A stretch of 64,000 nt of DNA from Turbatrix aceti (GCA_963969345.1 OZ017766.1:6758001-6822000), one strand, 5' to 3'. Shown: positions 45,696-57,800, numbered from the stretch's first letter. Numbers and translations are program-made. The notes: generated by a model not told the origin, from the sequence alone.

Positions 45696-48600
45696 ATGGT
45701 AGTTGTTGGCAGTCATCAGCCGCCGCCAATCGATCTGCGCTTGGTCGGTCAGCAGCGCAGCAAACGTCAACATAAGAAAAAAATTATTGTTGGGCCAAAG
45801 ACAATTCTGCCCTCTGCCATGGACCAAAAAGTTGCCGTCGAGCTGTCTGGGACACCGGAGAGCACTCCGACTCCTAACTCGAGCAAGAAAAGGAATCGGA
45901 AAAAAAAGAAGAAGAAGAAGAAGAAAGCGACTGACGGTGGCGGTGGTGGCGACAAATGTCCAGACCTTCCCCCTCCTACCCAACCACCGAAAACGTCGGC
46001 TCCAAAGAAAACCAAGGCCCCAAAAAAACCCCGGAGGCGACCGATCATTCCGGCACCTGACTGCGGACTCGCCGACCTCGAAATGATCAAATTCATCAAT
46101 TCCTTCAACTCTGAACAACTCAAACGATGGTCCAAGGACGAACAGTTTTTCAACGACAAAAAAGACGAACTTCTCGCGCTGAAGACACCCAGCGATGCCG
46201 AATTCCGTCGGATTGGAAAGATTCTGCTGAAAAGCGTCAGCGTCGTTCGGGATCTTTGTTCCATGGAACTGAAACACGCGAAAGTCAGCGCGCCACGAGC
46301 GTCTTTCAAACTCGGCGATAAAAAGTCGGCCGACGAAAAACAACTTGTCGGCATCTTTGTCCAATTTCCGGCCCCAAAACACATCCTGAGCGCGTTGAAT
46401 GAAGCCTACCGCGTCGGAAGCTTCGCGAGACTCAGTTTGGATACTGCGAAACAACAACAACAACAACAACGACCACGACCGCTCCGGGACGCCCCGGATG
46501 ATTCTTCCAAGCACAGCAGCATCGGTTTCGCAGCGATTGTTCTGGCCAGCAAATACGATCATAAAACCCGTTCATACACTGTTCAACTTGAATGTCCTGT
46601 CCAGCAATTGCTTGTTTGCTGTCGTGTGAAGGAACTCGCAGAGCTGAAAAATGCCGAAGTCCTTCTGACTCCCATGTTGACTCGGATACTGGTGAGTCAA
46701 CTTTTTCGGATTATAATAATTTTTTTTGGTAGCTTTTACTATGAAAAGTTTTCACTGTAAAATGGCAGAGTTACGGTTGCCAGAAATCGCGGTTTTGTCA
46801 TTTTTGACGATTTTTGGCACATTGTAGCTAAAAAACTGGCATTTTCAAAGTCTGGATCCATTTTGATCGACGTAATTTCTGATGCACAATCCGAGAAAAA
46901 TATAAAAATATTGGGGTACCAGTTTCCCCAAAAATTGATGAAAACGCAAAGAAAACTGATTTTCGCGAAAAGAAACGGCGAAAAAATCTTTACGATAAAA
47001 ATGTAACGATCGTTGTGGGATTTTCGTTGTGAAACCATGAACATCCGAAGTAACATTTTTTTCTTGGATTTTGTTACTTTTTTTACGATACATAAGTTTT
47101 ACGATATTTTATCCTAAAACGATACTTTTTTGTCGGTTTTTGTGGCTTTCTTACACTTTTTTTTTGGCTTTTTTTTCCTAGTGAAGGCTACCTTTTAGCA
47201 AAATTTCAAGAAAAATTTCCAAAATTTACTGTGAAACATTTCTTTCAGTCGCAATATTATCAAGCGAAGAGTTTTGCTTCGGACATGGAAGAGGGATGCC
47301 TAGGCGTGTGTCGCGGACTCGACAAAACCACCCGGGCACTGATGCTCGGCATGCTGTACCTGCCAATCGAGAAGATGGACTCCCACAACGAAGATTCCGC
47401 GGATTCTGGGACCGAAACTGCCAGCACGCACGATACGATTTCTGGCGACGATTCCGGCGTGGGTGGAAAATCGCAGGCATTGATCCCGACTTGGCTGACG
47501 GAAGACCAAAAATCCGTTCTGCAAGCTGTCTGCGATCGGTCCAATGTGTGTATCCTGGTGAACGCCCACGCTGGAGCCGGAAAGACGACGACGATCACCG
47601 AAGCTGCGAAACTCATTACCCGAATCCGACCGGAGGAAATCCCGCTGATAACGTCGGAGACGAATGCGGCGGTCATTCACGCAGCCGTGACGCTGAATGC
47701 GAAGAACGATTCAGATCCTCTCATTTTTCTTTCTGAGACCGCGAAACGAAATCTGACAGCGACGAACAAACTTCAGGGCTTTGACCGATGCACTCTGAGT
47801 TCCCACTTCAGACGACTCTCCAAAATTGTCGATACCCATGCAGACAGGGAATTAATCAGGGATGCCATCAAAATTGAACGCCAAATGCTCAAAAAACTGG
47901 AAGAATCGGTTATGAAGTCAAAAGACGCCCAGGATGTGCTCTCCAATCTTTCCAACGTCGAACACTTGCTTTTGAACGACGGCGAAGTCGACAACGTGGC
48001 TGTTGATTCCTCATACGACGCCCAGGCCGAAAAGGAAAAACATCAGGAAGAATGGAGGAGGTTCAGGGATGCGCTCACACTTCTCTTCAACGTCAAGCCT
48101 CCCACCGTCATCATGTGCACGGTGGCTACGGCAATTACGTACAGTAGTCTTTTTAACAACCAAACGCAGACTGTTTTCATCGATGAGGCTTCGACGGTCA
48201 GCCAGATTCAGATGATGCTGTTTTTCAAGTTTTTTTCTAAGGTTGGTTTTCGTGGTGGGACCAATTTGGGGGGTTTTGTAACTTTCGTTGTGGGACCAGA
48301 AGAACGGTTTTTGTAACTTTCATTGTGAGTCCAGAAAAACGGTTTTTGTAACTTTCGTTGTGGGACCAACAGAACGGTTTTTGTAACTTTCGTTGTGGAA
48401 CCAAAAGAACGGTTTTTGTAACTTTCGTTGATGGAACCAAAATTTGATATTTTTTTTATTTTTGTGGTCAATTTTCAGTTTTATTTGTAATTTTCGCTGT
48501 GAGACCAGGAATTAGAGTTTTCTTACTTTTGGAGGGAATCAGAAGTATAATTTTCGTTGTAGAACCGGAAGCTTCATTTTTGTATCTTTCGTTGTGAGAC

Positions 48601-49393
48601 CAAATATTACATTTTTGTGACCTAGAACCATGACAAATTACAGACAAAGCAATTGGTCATGGTCGGTGACCCACTGCAGCTGGGAGCGCACACGCGAGAC
48701 GTGCCCCCATCGATCAAGCGATTTGGCTTCTCATCGGCCCTCGACATCGCGTTGACCAACGAAGGCTCAGGTGTGAAGCATGTCTCTCTGACCACCAATT
48801 TCCGCACGCACCCTGCAATTCTCGACATGATGAAGGAAGTCGTCTACCCCAACGACCCTCTGATCTCCTTCCACCAACCCAAAGACCGTGGCGGTTTCCC
48901 TAAACCCGGCATTCCCATTCGATGGCTCCAGGTCGCGGGCAATGACGAACTCTTCTTCCCGACGTCCCGGGTCAACCACGAGCACAGCAAAGCGGTGCTT
49001 CAGGTGGTCAAGCGACTCCTGAAGAAAATAGACCATACCCATACTATTGGGATTATCTGTCTGTACAACGGTCAACGGGACAGTCTTCAGGAAAAGATGA
49101 GTCATGGAATGTTCCTGAAACACGCTGCACGCATCTCCGTCTGCTCCGTCGACTCCTACCAGGGCCGGGAGTCAGACTACATCATCCTGGTCACCACGCT
49201 CATCGCTGACGCCCGAAAGAATCCTTTTTTCATGGATCGCGAACGATTCAACGTCGCCATCACCCGCGCTAAACGGGGCCTCGTCGTCATCGGCAACGCT
49301 CCGACTCTGAGCGTTACCAAACCCTGGAATTTGCTGCACGACTTTTGCAAGACCAGATATCTCATAACTACTGTTGACGAATTCTGTTTGTAA
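45696..49393 (+). CDS. UPF1-like superfamily 1 RNA/DNA helicase
   Basis: Exons 45696-46691, 47249-48241 and 48644-49393 are all phase 0 and give 912 residues. The N-terminal third is unusual: a lysine run (KKRNRKKKKKKKKK) and proline-rich KTSAPKKTKAPKKPRR, then a helical region. The helicase core starts with WLTEDQKSVLQA (Q motif) and Walker A NAHAGAGKTTT (about 437-447), motif II DEAS (about 643), motif III VGDPLQLG (about 670), NFRTHPAI, motif V VDSYQGRESDYI, and motif VI VAITRAKRGLVVIG (about 867). This is the DNA2/NAM7/UPF1 subgroup. No UPF1 Cys/His domain is seen, so it is not SMG-2 itself; roles in RNA surveillance or small-RNA pathways are possible. Intron 1 has nested repeats, intron 2 a tandem repeat. 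Confidence 0.85.
46716..47220. mobile_element. Family F element with family G sequence in its middle (helicase intron 1)
   Basis: The left arm begins GGTAGCTTTTACTATGAAAA and runs to ATATAAAAATATTGGGG (about 46918). The expected mirror arm is replaced by a family G half-element (ATCGTTGTGGGATTTTCGTT, AAGTAACATTTTTTTC, GATTTTGTTACTTTTTT). Only the outer end GGCTACCTTTTAGCAAAATT (about 47186) of the right arm remains. Confidence 0.7.
48237..48440. repeat. 40-bp tandem repeat in helicase intron 2
   Basis: About five units of GGTTTTTGTAACTTTCGTTG followed by TGGGACCA and a short variable piece. Looser units continue to about 48610. Confidence 0.85.
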
Positions 49394-49534
49394 TGTTCAT
49401 TAATTAACCTACGGTTGTTTGTTTACTGTTAACGTGTTGTGTCAAATTATCGATCTGTTGTTTACGAGTCTCCATGAACTGTTAACCGATGTATAGGATA
49501 TTGTAATGGTTTTTTGGGGGGAGGGAAACGGGTG

Positions 49535-49755
49535 AAAAGTTAATTTCCAGTCGAGACCATGCAGAATCGTAGTTCGATTCTACACTGGTCCTGTAGCGAA
49601 AATTGTCGTTTTTGTTTCCAATCGAGACCACTTGCATATCGTAACCCGATCCTAGAATGGTCTCGCAGCGAAAATCGTTTTTTTTTGTATTTCCAGTCGA
49701 GACCATGCTTTATCGTAACCCTCTTCTAAAACGGTCTCGAAGCGAAAATCGACAT
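49535..49755. repeat. Tandem palindromic repeat downstream of helicase
   Basis: Three units of 70-77 bp, each with CCAGTCGAGACCATGC, a TATCGTAACC core and TGGTCTCGCAGCGAAAATCG. The GAGACCA and TGGTCTC pieces within each unit are inverted, so every unit can form a hairpin. It lies between two convergent genes. Confidence 0.8.
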
Positions 49756-49857
49756 TTATAACTTGAATTCATTGTCTTACGTTCAAATGACCAAAAAATA
49801 CGATACATGAAAAAATTGCACGAAAATATTGAGAAAATAAAAAAAAAAGAGTCGAGA

Positions 49858-51581
49858 TCACGCCGGCTTTTTCATGATGGTAGACCGCTCTCCACGGCAC
49901 TCTGGACAGTACCACTTGTGACTGGGCTTGGGTTTGACCTTGATGCCGACGCATTTGAAGTGGAACCACTGAATCGGGCAGTCGTCGTTCTCGCATCCGA
50001 TCATTTCGCCGTAGGACACCTCGCGGCAGAGGCAATAAACTTCCTCGCTCTTTTTCCGGCGTCCGCCTTTTTTCTGGGTGGTGGTGGTCGTGGTCGTTGT
50101 TATTTTCTTTCGACTGGGTCCAGGCGTCGGTGCGGAAGGCGTTGTTGCCGAAGTCGTCGAAACCGCCGGTGAAGGGGCGACTGGAGAAGCTTCGTCCTCG
50201 GTATTGTGCCTGGATGACGTTGATACAGACTGGGTTACTGTAGAGATCGTAAGCGGATGCTGGACGCTGTGAATCGCAGCAGCGGCTACGGTAGCGGCTC
50301 TTCGTCGTGGGATATCCCCGTCTGGCTCGAGTTGAGCCACGACCCGGGCAAATTCCTCGGCTTCCCGTCGCTGCTCTTCCCGGGCTTTGAGTGCCATGGC
50401 ACGCTCGCGTCGTTTTGCCTCCTGTTCTTCGGGGCTGAGAGCAGCGGCTGCGGGAGTCTCGAAGGAAAACTTCTTTCGGCCGCCTCGACGACGTCCGCCT
50501 TTGCCTCGCAAATTCGTCCGAACGGTGAGCGGCTCGTCGACGGGGGCGGAAACCGGAGTTGGTAGCACGGGCTTGCGGGGACTCGTCGAAGGACGTGGAC
50601 CGCGCCGGGGCGAAGCGCTCGCAGCCTGGGCAGCCGCGAGTTGACGGCGTTGCTTGGGGGGAACGTTGACGACCGGAAGAGGGCGCAGTGGCGGGCGCTG
50701 GGGTTCGCGTCGGACTCGTGATCGGTCTGCAAAGGTTGGAGGGTAAAAAATGTTTAGGAAAACAATAATAGGCCTAAAAACCACTCAAAAACAAAAAAAA
50801 CGTGCGCAAGGGTCAAAAAGTTAAAAAAATTCATGGAAATACCGTAAAAATAGGCCTAAAAACTCCTGAAACGAAAAAAAACTTCTGAAAGAACTAAAAA
50901 GTAATATAAATTCATGAAAACACCGTAAAATCTATTACTTCACCCGAGTAACGATAAATTCATAAAAATACCGTAAAATCCATCGTTACTCCACCCGTTT
51001 TACGATACACCACCAAAAATCCCCTCAAAACCAAAAAACTCACGTGTCTGATAAATATTCGCAATCCGGCGCCGTTGTCGGTTAATTTCAGGCTGCGCGC
51101 GGACACTTGCGTCCCGAATGGCATCCATGGCCGCATCAGTTCCCGGAACCAGGGGAGTAGGTGTAAACAGATCGACGTTGAAAACCCGCGCACACTCGAC
51201 CTGCAAACTGGCCGCGTCTCGCTCCATGCCATTGAGCATCGTCGTCTGCTCATTCATGCCCTCTTTCAGCTTCTGGAGATGTGCGCGAATGGTTTTGGCA
51301 CGCGCAATGACTTCTGCGGATCTGCCCTGGGCGCCGAGATTCGTCGATTCGCGCTGAAGTTCACCCATCCGGGACAGCGATTCCGCAGATTCCATACGCA
51401 GGACCCGGCTTCGACGTTCGCAGTCTCCGGCATCGGGAAACAGTGAAGAGCCGGGAAAGAGACTCGCGACTCTCGCGAACGTGGCGAACCGGTTGCGCAC
51501 GGCTTCATACGGATCCTGGCCTCGCGAAGCCCATGCACTCAGCGGAGGAGCTTCGGGAGGAGGTTTGAATGGTCTTCGCAT
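49858..51581 (-). CDS. ING (inhibitor of growth)-like PHD-finger protein
   Basis: Exons 51581-51044 and 50726-49858 give 468 residues. The C-terminal PHD finger (411-456) reads [20 protein letters not shown], then WFHFKCVG and WYCPEC, the C4HC3 pattern and wording of ING proteins that read H3K4me3 and sit in histone acetyltransferase or deacetylase complexes. The N-terminal region is helical ([20 protein letters not shown]) and could be the ING dimerisation domain. The middle is long, Arg/Ser/Pro/Thr-rich and basic, with a Glu/Arg helix, making the protein longer than typical ING proteins (200-420). The start chosen (MRRPF) follows many stops in non-coding-like sequence; the frame is open further upstream but AT-rich. 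Confidence 0.8.
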
Positions 51582-51737
51582 CAAAATATCAATATATAGA
51601 TCGATAACGATTAGCTGGTACAAAAACAAAAACGGCAAAATAAAGCACATATAAATTTTTTCGCATGTGAGTAAATTCGCGCTAGGAACACCAAAAAGAG
51701 GTTTTTCGTGCGCACTGGCGCGCGCGGTTGTTAGGGG

Positions 51738-52094
51738 ATGTTTCGGAGAACATTTTGGGAATTCTGTATGGAATTTTGCTATCAAGGCTCAGGTTGCCAG
51801 GCATGTCAGAAAGGGGCCGTCGACCCCCGGGGCCGGTGGCAGCTCCGGTCCGAAGTTATCGACCGCAGAAAAATGCGCCGGGATCTCGGCCGAAGCTTTT
51901 CGCCAGTCTTCGGTCTCCAGATCGTGCACATGGTCATATCCCAGACGAGGAATCTGCTCTTTTCCAATCCCGACAGAGCAGTGCTCGTCGAGCGGAAATC
52001 CGACGAACTGGACGTCAGATTTGACGTCGTTGACGCCGATTTGCACCCGGTGATTTCCGAAGAATTCAAAACACTGTTTCCCGCCGATCTGTAG
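51738..52094 (+). CDS. Small hypothetical ORF, divergent from the ING-like gene
   Basis: A single-exon reading of up to 118 residues. The part from about codon 34 has GC-rich third positions (RWQLRSEVIDRRKMRRDLGR, then VHMVISQTRNLLFSNPDRAV, then FKTLFPADL), unlike shadow frames. The true start is unclear; acceptor-like CAGs lie at its front, so it could be the last exon of a spliced gene. No family recognised. Confidence 0.4.
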   Translation: MFRRTFWEFCMEFCYQGSGCQACQKGAVDPRGRWQLRSEVIDRRKMRRDLGRSFSPVFGLQIVHMVISQTRNLLFSNPDRAVLVERKSDELDVRFDVVDADLHPVISEEFKTLFPADL

Positions 52095-52280
52095 CTTCCG
52101 ATTTCAATGATTATACAAAAAATACATGGGTGATTACATGTTTTCAGAAACAATAATTGACTGTCAAAGTTTATTACAGAGTACTCATATTTAAGTTTAA
52201 AAAATTCTATAATTGGTAAAAGTTTGTTAAAAAAGTTGATGTCATTCCAAAAACAAAGTTCATGATAATAATTTTTCTGA

Positions 52281-53395
52281 TTATTGAATGATACTTTTGA
52301 TTAACTCAAGAACTTCGTCGTGGATTTTCTGAACCGGCAGAGGGCAGATTCGGCGATGGGCGTCGAAGCAGTCAGTCGTCTGACAAAAAGCGTTGCACTT
52401 GGAGCAAATGAATGGTTTGGATTCCGGAGATGGCTTGAAACACAAAGAAGGTTCGCCTTCGCGCAGGCAGATGGGGCAGTGTCGTTGCTGGCAGTGCCAT
52501 GGGGCTGGTTCAAACCCAAAGCATTTGTAGCAAACCAAGTTCTGAAGTAACAAGTACAGGGAAAAAAGCAGAAGTGTAAAACTTACGTAATTTTTAGAAC
52601 AATAGAAACAGGAAAAAATCGTTGGGATACCGAATCGTAAATTAACAAATAGGGTGTAATATGCAGGTATAACCTCAGGAAGATTGGTTAAAATGACGCG
52701 AAGCGATGTGTCCAGAATTACAAAAATCCAATCTTTCTTAAAAGAATGAATAATCCTGTCGATATCGGTAAGCGCCAATGGATACTGCGTGGTTGTTGGC
52801 AACTTTGCTCTGGACAATAAACGATTTTTCCATGAATCAATATGTAGCATCAGATGGTGTCATAACGTATTTTTCACAAACAGAACTCGCAGCTGCGTGA
52901 AAGAAATTGTGCTGATCAGGAATACGTTTATATTCGTCAAAATACTTTTCGGCGTACTTTTTGACAGTTTGAACAGTGCTGCTAAGAATTTCAGCCGGCG
53001 GGAGGGGTGCTTCTGGCTCAGCTTCCTCTTCCACGACCACTTCGACGTCAGCGATCGCAGGTAGCTTAGCGGTCTTTTCTTCGTATTCGTGGATTATGTT
53101 GGCAATGCGCTCCTTCCGTTCACCTTCCAAGGTATCGATTTTCTCATCTATTTCGACGTTGACGCCTTCGATGCGTCCGGCCATTTCCTTGGTGTACGTT
53201 GACAGTAGTTTTCGACGTTGTGTCAATGCATGCATTTCGTCAACAAACCCGATATAAGCATCGGAACCTACTGCGACCTTCGACATTCGTTCTAAAAAAG
53301 TGAAAATTTTTACTAAATAAAGTATCGTTACACTCACTGTAAATTCTTGTAAGAGCAGCATTTATTGCTTTGATTGTGGAAGGCAGCAACGACAT
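52281..53395 (-). pseudogene. Cys-rich protein B, frameshifted second copy
   Basis: Homologous to 9053-10178 along its length, upstream region included. Exon 1 is 53395-53338, exon 2 starts at 53291, and the last exon carries the same Cys array (CYKCFGFEP to FDAHRRIC). Relative to copy A there is a one-base insertion near 52847 that creates a stop (ends SDATY), and two compensating deletions near 52610-52660 scramble about 20 codons. The 5' reading is intact and shows an alternative exon 2 start (KRMSKVAVGSDAYIGFVDEM). Probably a decaying duplicate. Confidence 0.7.
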
Positions 53396-53759
53396 GATAA
53401 GAGGACGACGACGACTCTGAGGTGAAAAGCAGGTATCACTGACAAAACTAGCGGAAAACGCTTCCATTTATGCTAACACGGCGAAAGAGGGGCGGTGCTA
53501 CCGGCGTTGCGGTGTGGCGCCGCCTCTGATCCTGAGACACCTCGTTTCGCTTTTGCTTGTGACTTTGAATTAAAAAAGTATATTTTTGACAAATTAAAAG
53601 TTCGCCCCATTGTTATATTTAGAGCAAGTTTTGGTATAATTTTTTTTGACTATGAAAAAACAATTTTGTGAAGGAGGCATAGGGGGGCCGGGGCCGGGGC
53701 CGAAAGGTTGGGGGCCGAGAGGGCCGATTCCTCACCGTCTGATATTCATTTTTTTTAGC

Positions 53760-53894
53760 CATAAGCGCCGATCGCGTCGTGGCAAAGACTCGAAGAAGAC
53801 TGGTCCAAAGCACAGTGGCGATGCTCTTCCGACCAAGAAAAAGGTCATCCTCGACGCCATGGGTACCGTCGGCGACACCGATGCCGATGACTGA
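53760..53894 (+). CDS. Orphan 3' exon, basic/acidic C-terminus
   Basis: It follows a good acceptor (TTTTTTTTAG at 53759). The frame HKRRSRRGKDSKKTGPKHSG ... VILDAMGTVGDTDADD ends in TGA, with strongly GC-ending codons. No upstream exon of the same gene was found; the Cys-rich copy B lies just upstream on the other strand and might have been inserted into its intron. Function unknown. Confidence 0.35.
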   Translation, partial: HKRRSRRGKDSKKTGPKHSGDALPTKKKVILDAMGTVGDTDADD

Positions 53895-54072
53895 AGCGGC
53901 CTGGATATCGATATAGTTTCGCCTCATTGCATCCCGTCTCGTCGCATCCATCGTCGTCTCATTTCGAGCTCTGACGAAAGGGTTTTCACAATTTTTTTTG
54001 TTGATTTTTGCTTTTTTTTGCGCCAAAATATGAAGAAATGTGTACTATACGTGAAACAAAAGAGGGGGGAAT

Positions 54073-54537
54073 CAGAGATGGGCGAACCGCCGTTTTTTCT
54101 TGTTCACAAACGAACACGAACATTCATTTTGTTAATTTTGTTTGAGAAATCGAACGAACGCGAACATTTTTGTCAGTGTTCGCGAACGAACACGAACGAA
54201 CAGCAAACAGATTTTTAGTATAATTTATGCAAAATTTTGTCCAAACTGGGCGTAAAAACGTAAACTTTGGTACTTTGCGTTTTCACGTTTTTGGTGACAG
54301 TTTTCCTGCACTTTTTATTGCCGAAGGCAATTGACACTTTTTGCCATTTTTGGAAAAAAACATCAATTTTGGCATCATTAATCTGATTTTACCTAAATTT
54401 TTGTTCGTTTTATCTGTTCGGAAAACTTATCTTTGTTCGCGAACGAACTCGAACAAAGCAAATCTGTTCTCAAACGAACACAAACGCAAAAAATTTGAAT
54501 TTGTTCGCGAACGAACACGAACGTTCGCCCATCCCTG
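54073..54537. mobile_element. CAGGGATGGGCGAAC MITE, copy 2
   Basis: Ends CAGAGATGGGCGAAC and GTTCGCCCATCCCTG. Internal order matches copies 1 and 3, including TTGCCGAAGGCAATTGACAC and repeated TTCGCGAACGAACACGAAC. Flanking 8-mers (GGGGGAAT and ATCGCAAT) are only partly alike. Confidence 0.85.
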
Positions 54538-54888
54538 ATCGCAATCTTTCGCATTTCTTGCTAGACATCAGGTTCTTTTTTTATGTACAACGCACGTTAA
54601 TCAAGCCTGCTTTTAAAACTGCAAACAATTTTACCTCCTTCACCCACTATTTATTTTCTATATAACAGTTCCTATTACGTACGCGTACGTTGACAGGAGA
54701 GTCTAATGTTGGAGGAATTGCACGCTAACTAAGCTAAGCCGACGGTGCGTTTTTTATCAGCACCGGCATGAAGGAGAGTTGGCGGAGCTGATAAGAAACA
54801 GGAAAAGAAAAAGGAAAAGGAAAAAGCAAATTGGCTCTCGTGTTAGCTCCATCAGCAGAAGCCCAGTCTGCGTCGAGGAGTCTTCAAG

Positions 54889-57800
54889 ATGGGGTCGCTT
54901 TACCGTAGCGAGCTTATGTCGCTCTACCAAATCCTGTCACCCGCGGACGTTGTTTTCGATGCCACCGCTGAGCTCGGCGAACTTGGTCTCTGTCAATTCC
55001 GGGACCTAAACGCTGATTTTACTTCGTATCAGCGCATTTTTGCGAATGAAGTCAAGCGTTGCGAAGAATTGGGACGGAAATTGGGTGAGTCGTTGATTTT
55101 TAATACAAAAGTGCCATTCATGGGTCAAAAAGTGCCATTACAGCATCTCTGCGTTCTGTCATCGAAGAAGCCGAAATCGATATCAAAGAAATTTATGAAT
55201 ACCCTCCAACGCCGTCGATTCACGAGTTTTCGGGTCTCGAAGCGCAACTTGATACGGTCTACGATGAAATTGAGTCCAACAACGCTTCTGCCAACGCGCT
55301 CAAGGATAATTTTGTTCGTCTGTATCAAATCGAACAAGTTTTGCGCCGCGTTCGCACTCTTCTTGATGAGGTAATTTTTTGCCCACGGTCAAATCAAGAA
55401 CCGAAGATCGACTATTGATTGCGATAAAAAAAAACGATAACGCGGATGCATGCTCTTTGCAGGGCCAGCGGCGACAGGCGTACGCGTCCATCAGCGAACA
55501 GCAGCACCTCCACGCCCGCCCCAACGGCGACGTTGCGGTCGCCGTCGATGAGGTTGTTCGCACCGAGTCTGAACTCAAGTTTGTCTCCGGTACGATTGAT
55601 ACGGTGAAGGTGCGAGCATTCGAGCGAGCACTCTGGCGCTTCTGCAGTGGAAATGTCTTTGCTCGCACGTATGACATGGAGAAGCCTGAGCACCGCTATG
55701 TGGTTCGTTTTAGATGGAACATTCAATTTTTAAATTTTAAAAAAAAGTTAAATTAGCGTTAATATTAAAAAAAATATTAAATAAATAAAAATTTACGAAA
55801 ACAAAAAAGTGGCTTCATTTTTACAAAATTATTGCATTCAAATAAACAAGAATTAATAGTAAAAAAAAATTAATAAAAGATTAAAAATAAAAAAGGCAAC
55901 AAAAAATTTTGTTTATAAATTTTTATAAAATAAAAAAAAATCTGAAAAAATTGCAAAAATTTTTATTAATTTTTTTTAAATTGATTTTTAGAAAGCTAAA
56001 TTTTTTTTTAAATTGAAAAAGTAAAAATTTTGTAAAACATAATTTCTTTAATTAAAAAAATACTTATTTTAATAAAAAAAATTTTTTTTTAATTAAAAAA
56101 AAATTTTTTTTAATAAATAAAAATTGTTTTTTTAAATAAAAAAATGAAGCAAAAAGACACTTTAGAACACAGAAGAAAACCACTCGGTGTTCATCCTGTT
56201 CTTCTCCGGCGAGCAGCTTCGCTCCAAGGTCATCCGCATCTGCGACGCTTTTCGCGCGAACGTCGTCGATTGCCCGGATAACGAAGCCCAGCGCTCGGAG
56301 TACCTCATCAGCGTGCATGGCAAGCTCGAAGACATGAACCGTGTCCTCAACCAGACCTTTGAGCACCGGGATACCGTGCTTGAAAACGCGGCAACAAAAC
56401 TGACGACCTGGGAAATCCTTGTTCTAAAAATCAAATCGGTCTTCCACACGCTGAATTTGATGACAAACAAAATCGAGCTCCAGAAAAACGAAGAAGCCAA
56501 TTCCCAGTTTTTTATCGGTGAAGTCTGGCTTCCGGATGCTGACGTCAGCAACGTCCGGGTCGCTCTTGAAGTTGCTCGGGTTGGTTACCAAAAATTATTT
56601 GAATGTCAATTACGAACTTTTTTTTGTTTTACAGCTCCGCTGCGGTTCGACTGTTTCCTGCGTGCTGAATCGCGTCGCCACAGACGAAACTCCGCCGACG
56701 TTTAATCGCACGAATAAATTCACCCGTGCCTTCCAGAACATCGTGGATGCGTACGGTACCGCTAATTATCGAGAAATCAATCCCGCGCCATGGACGATCA
56801 CAACTTTTCCCTTCATTTTTGCTATCATGTTCGGCGATCTTGGACATGGGTTTATCATGTTTCTGAGTGCTTTGATGCTCATCATTTTTGAGAGTCGCAT
56901 TGAACGGCTCAAAATTAAGGATGAGGTGCGTTTTGGGGGTTGGATTGGGGAAACGTTTGCTTTTTTTTTCTATTTTTGTTCGCGAACAGCTTTTTTTTGA
57001 ATTTTTTATTATCGTTCGTTAAAATTTCCGAACAGATAAAACAAATAAAAATTAGAGTAAAAAAATTTTTTTTTCAATGATTGTTCGCGAACATGGTCAA
57101 AAATGTTCGTTTGTTAGAATTAAAAAAATTTATTCTGTTTGTTCGAGAACACGATCAAAAATGTTTGCATTCGTTTTGTTTTTTATACAAAATTTTTTAA
57201 ATGTTCGTTTTTGTTCGCGAACAGATTTTTCTTAAAATTACTTGTTCGCGTTTGTTTGTCAACAAAGTTAAAGTTTCCGAACAGATAAAACGAACAAAAA
57301 TTATGATAACAGAATTTTGAACAATAAAAAATTTTTGTTTAATATTTGTTCGTGTTCGTTTGCGAACATGCTCAAAAATATTCGAGTTCGTTAAATCTAA
57401 AAATTGTTTCTGTTTTTTCTTTGCGAACAGTCAAAAAATGTTCACTTTTGTTCGATTTATCGAACACAAAATTTGATCAAAATGTTCCTGTTCGTTCGCG
57501 AACAAAAACACTGCTTTTTGAGAACTTTGAAAGAGATCAATTAATTTTTTTTCAGATTTTCAACACTTTTTACGGTGGTCGTTACGTCATCATCCTGATG
57601 GGCGCGTTTTCTATCTACACCGGACTCATCTACAACGATGTCTTCTCACGCGCCATTGGCATCTTTGACAGTCACTGGCGAAACCCGTACGAGTAAGTTT
57701 GAAATCTAATAAATAACATAAGAATCTCTCCGCTACCGCAAAATCACAATTTTAGGGTCAAACTTCTAGAAAATGCGACTGTAGTCGAAATCCAAAACAC

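Noticed and set aside
48237..48440. Regular repeats with spacers resembling a CRISPR array
   Set aside because: Eukaryotic intron, degenerate units with no unique spacers of constant length; a minisatellite.
49858..50784. Plus-strand ORFs with poly-Val/Gly inside the ING-like gene (e.g. 50078-50272)
   Set aside because: Opposite strand of Thr/Arg-rich coding sequence of a clear PHD protein.
56030..56150. Long A/T runs in V-ATPase intron 3 as a possible origin or regulatory site
   Set aside because: Low-complexity intron sequence like many others here; nothing specific.
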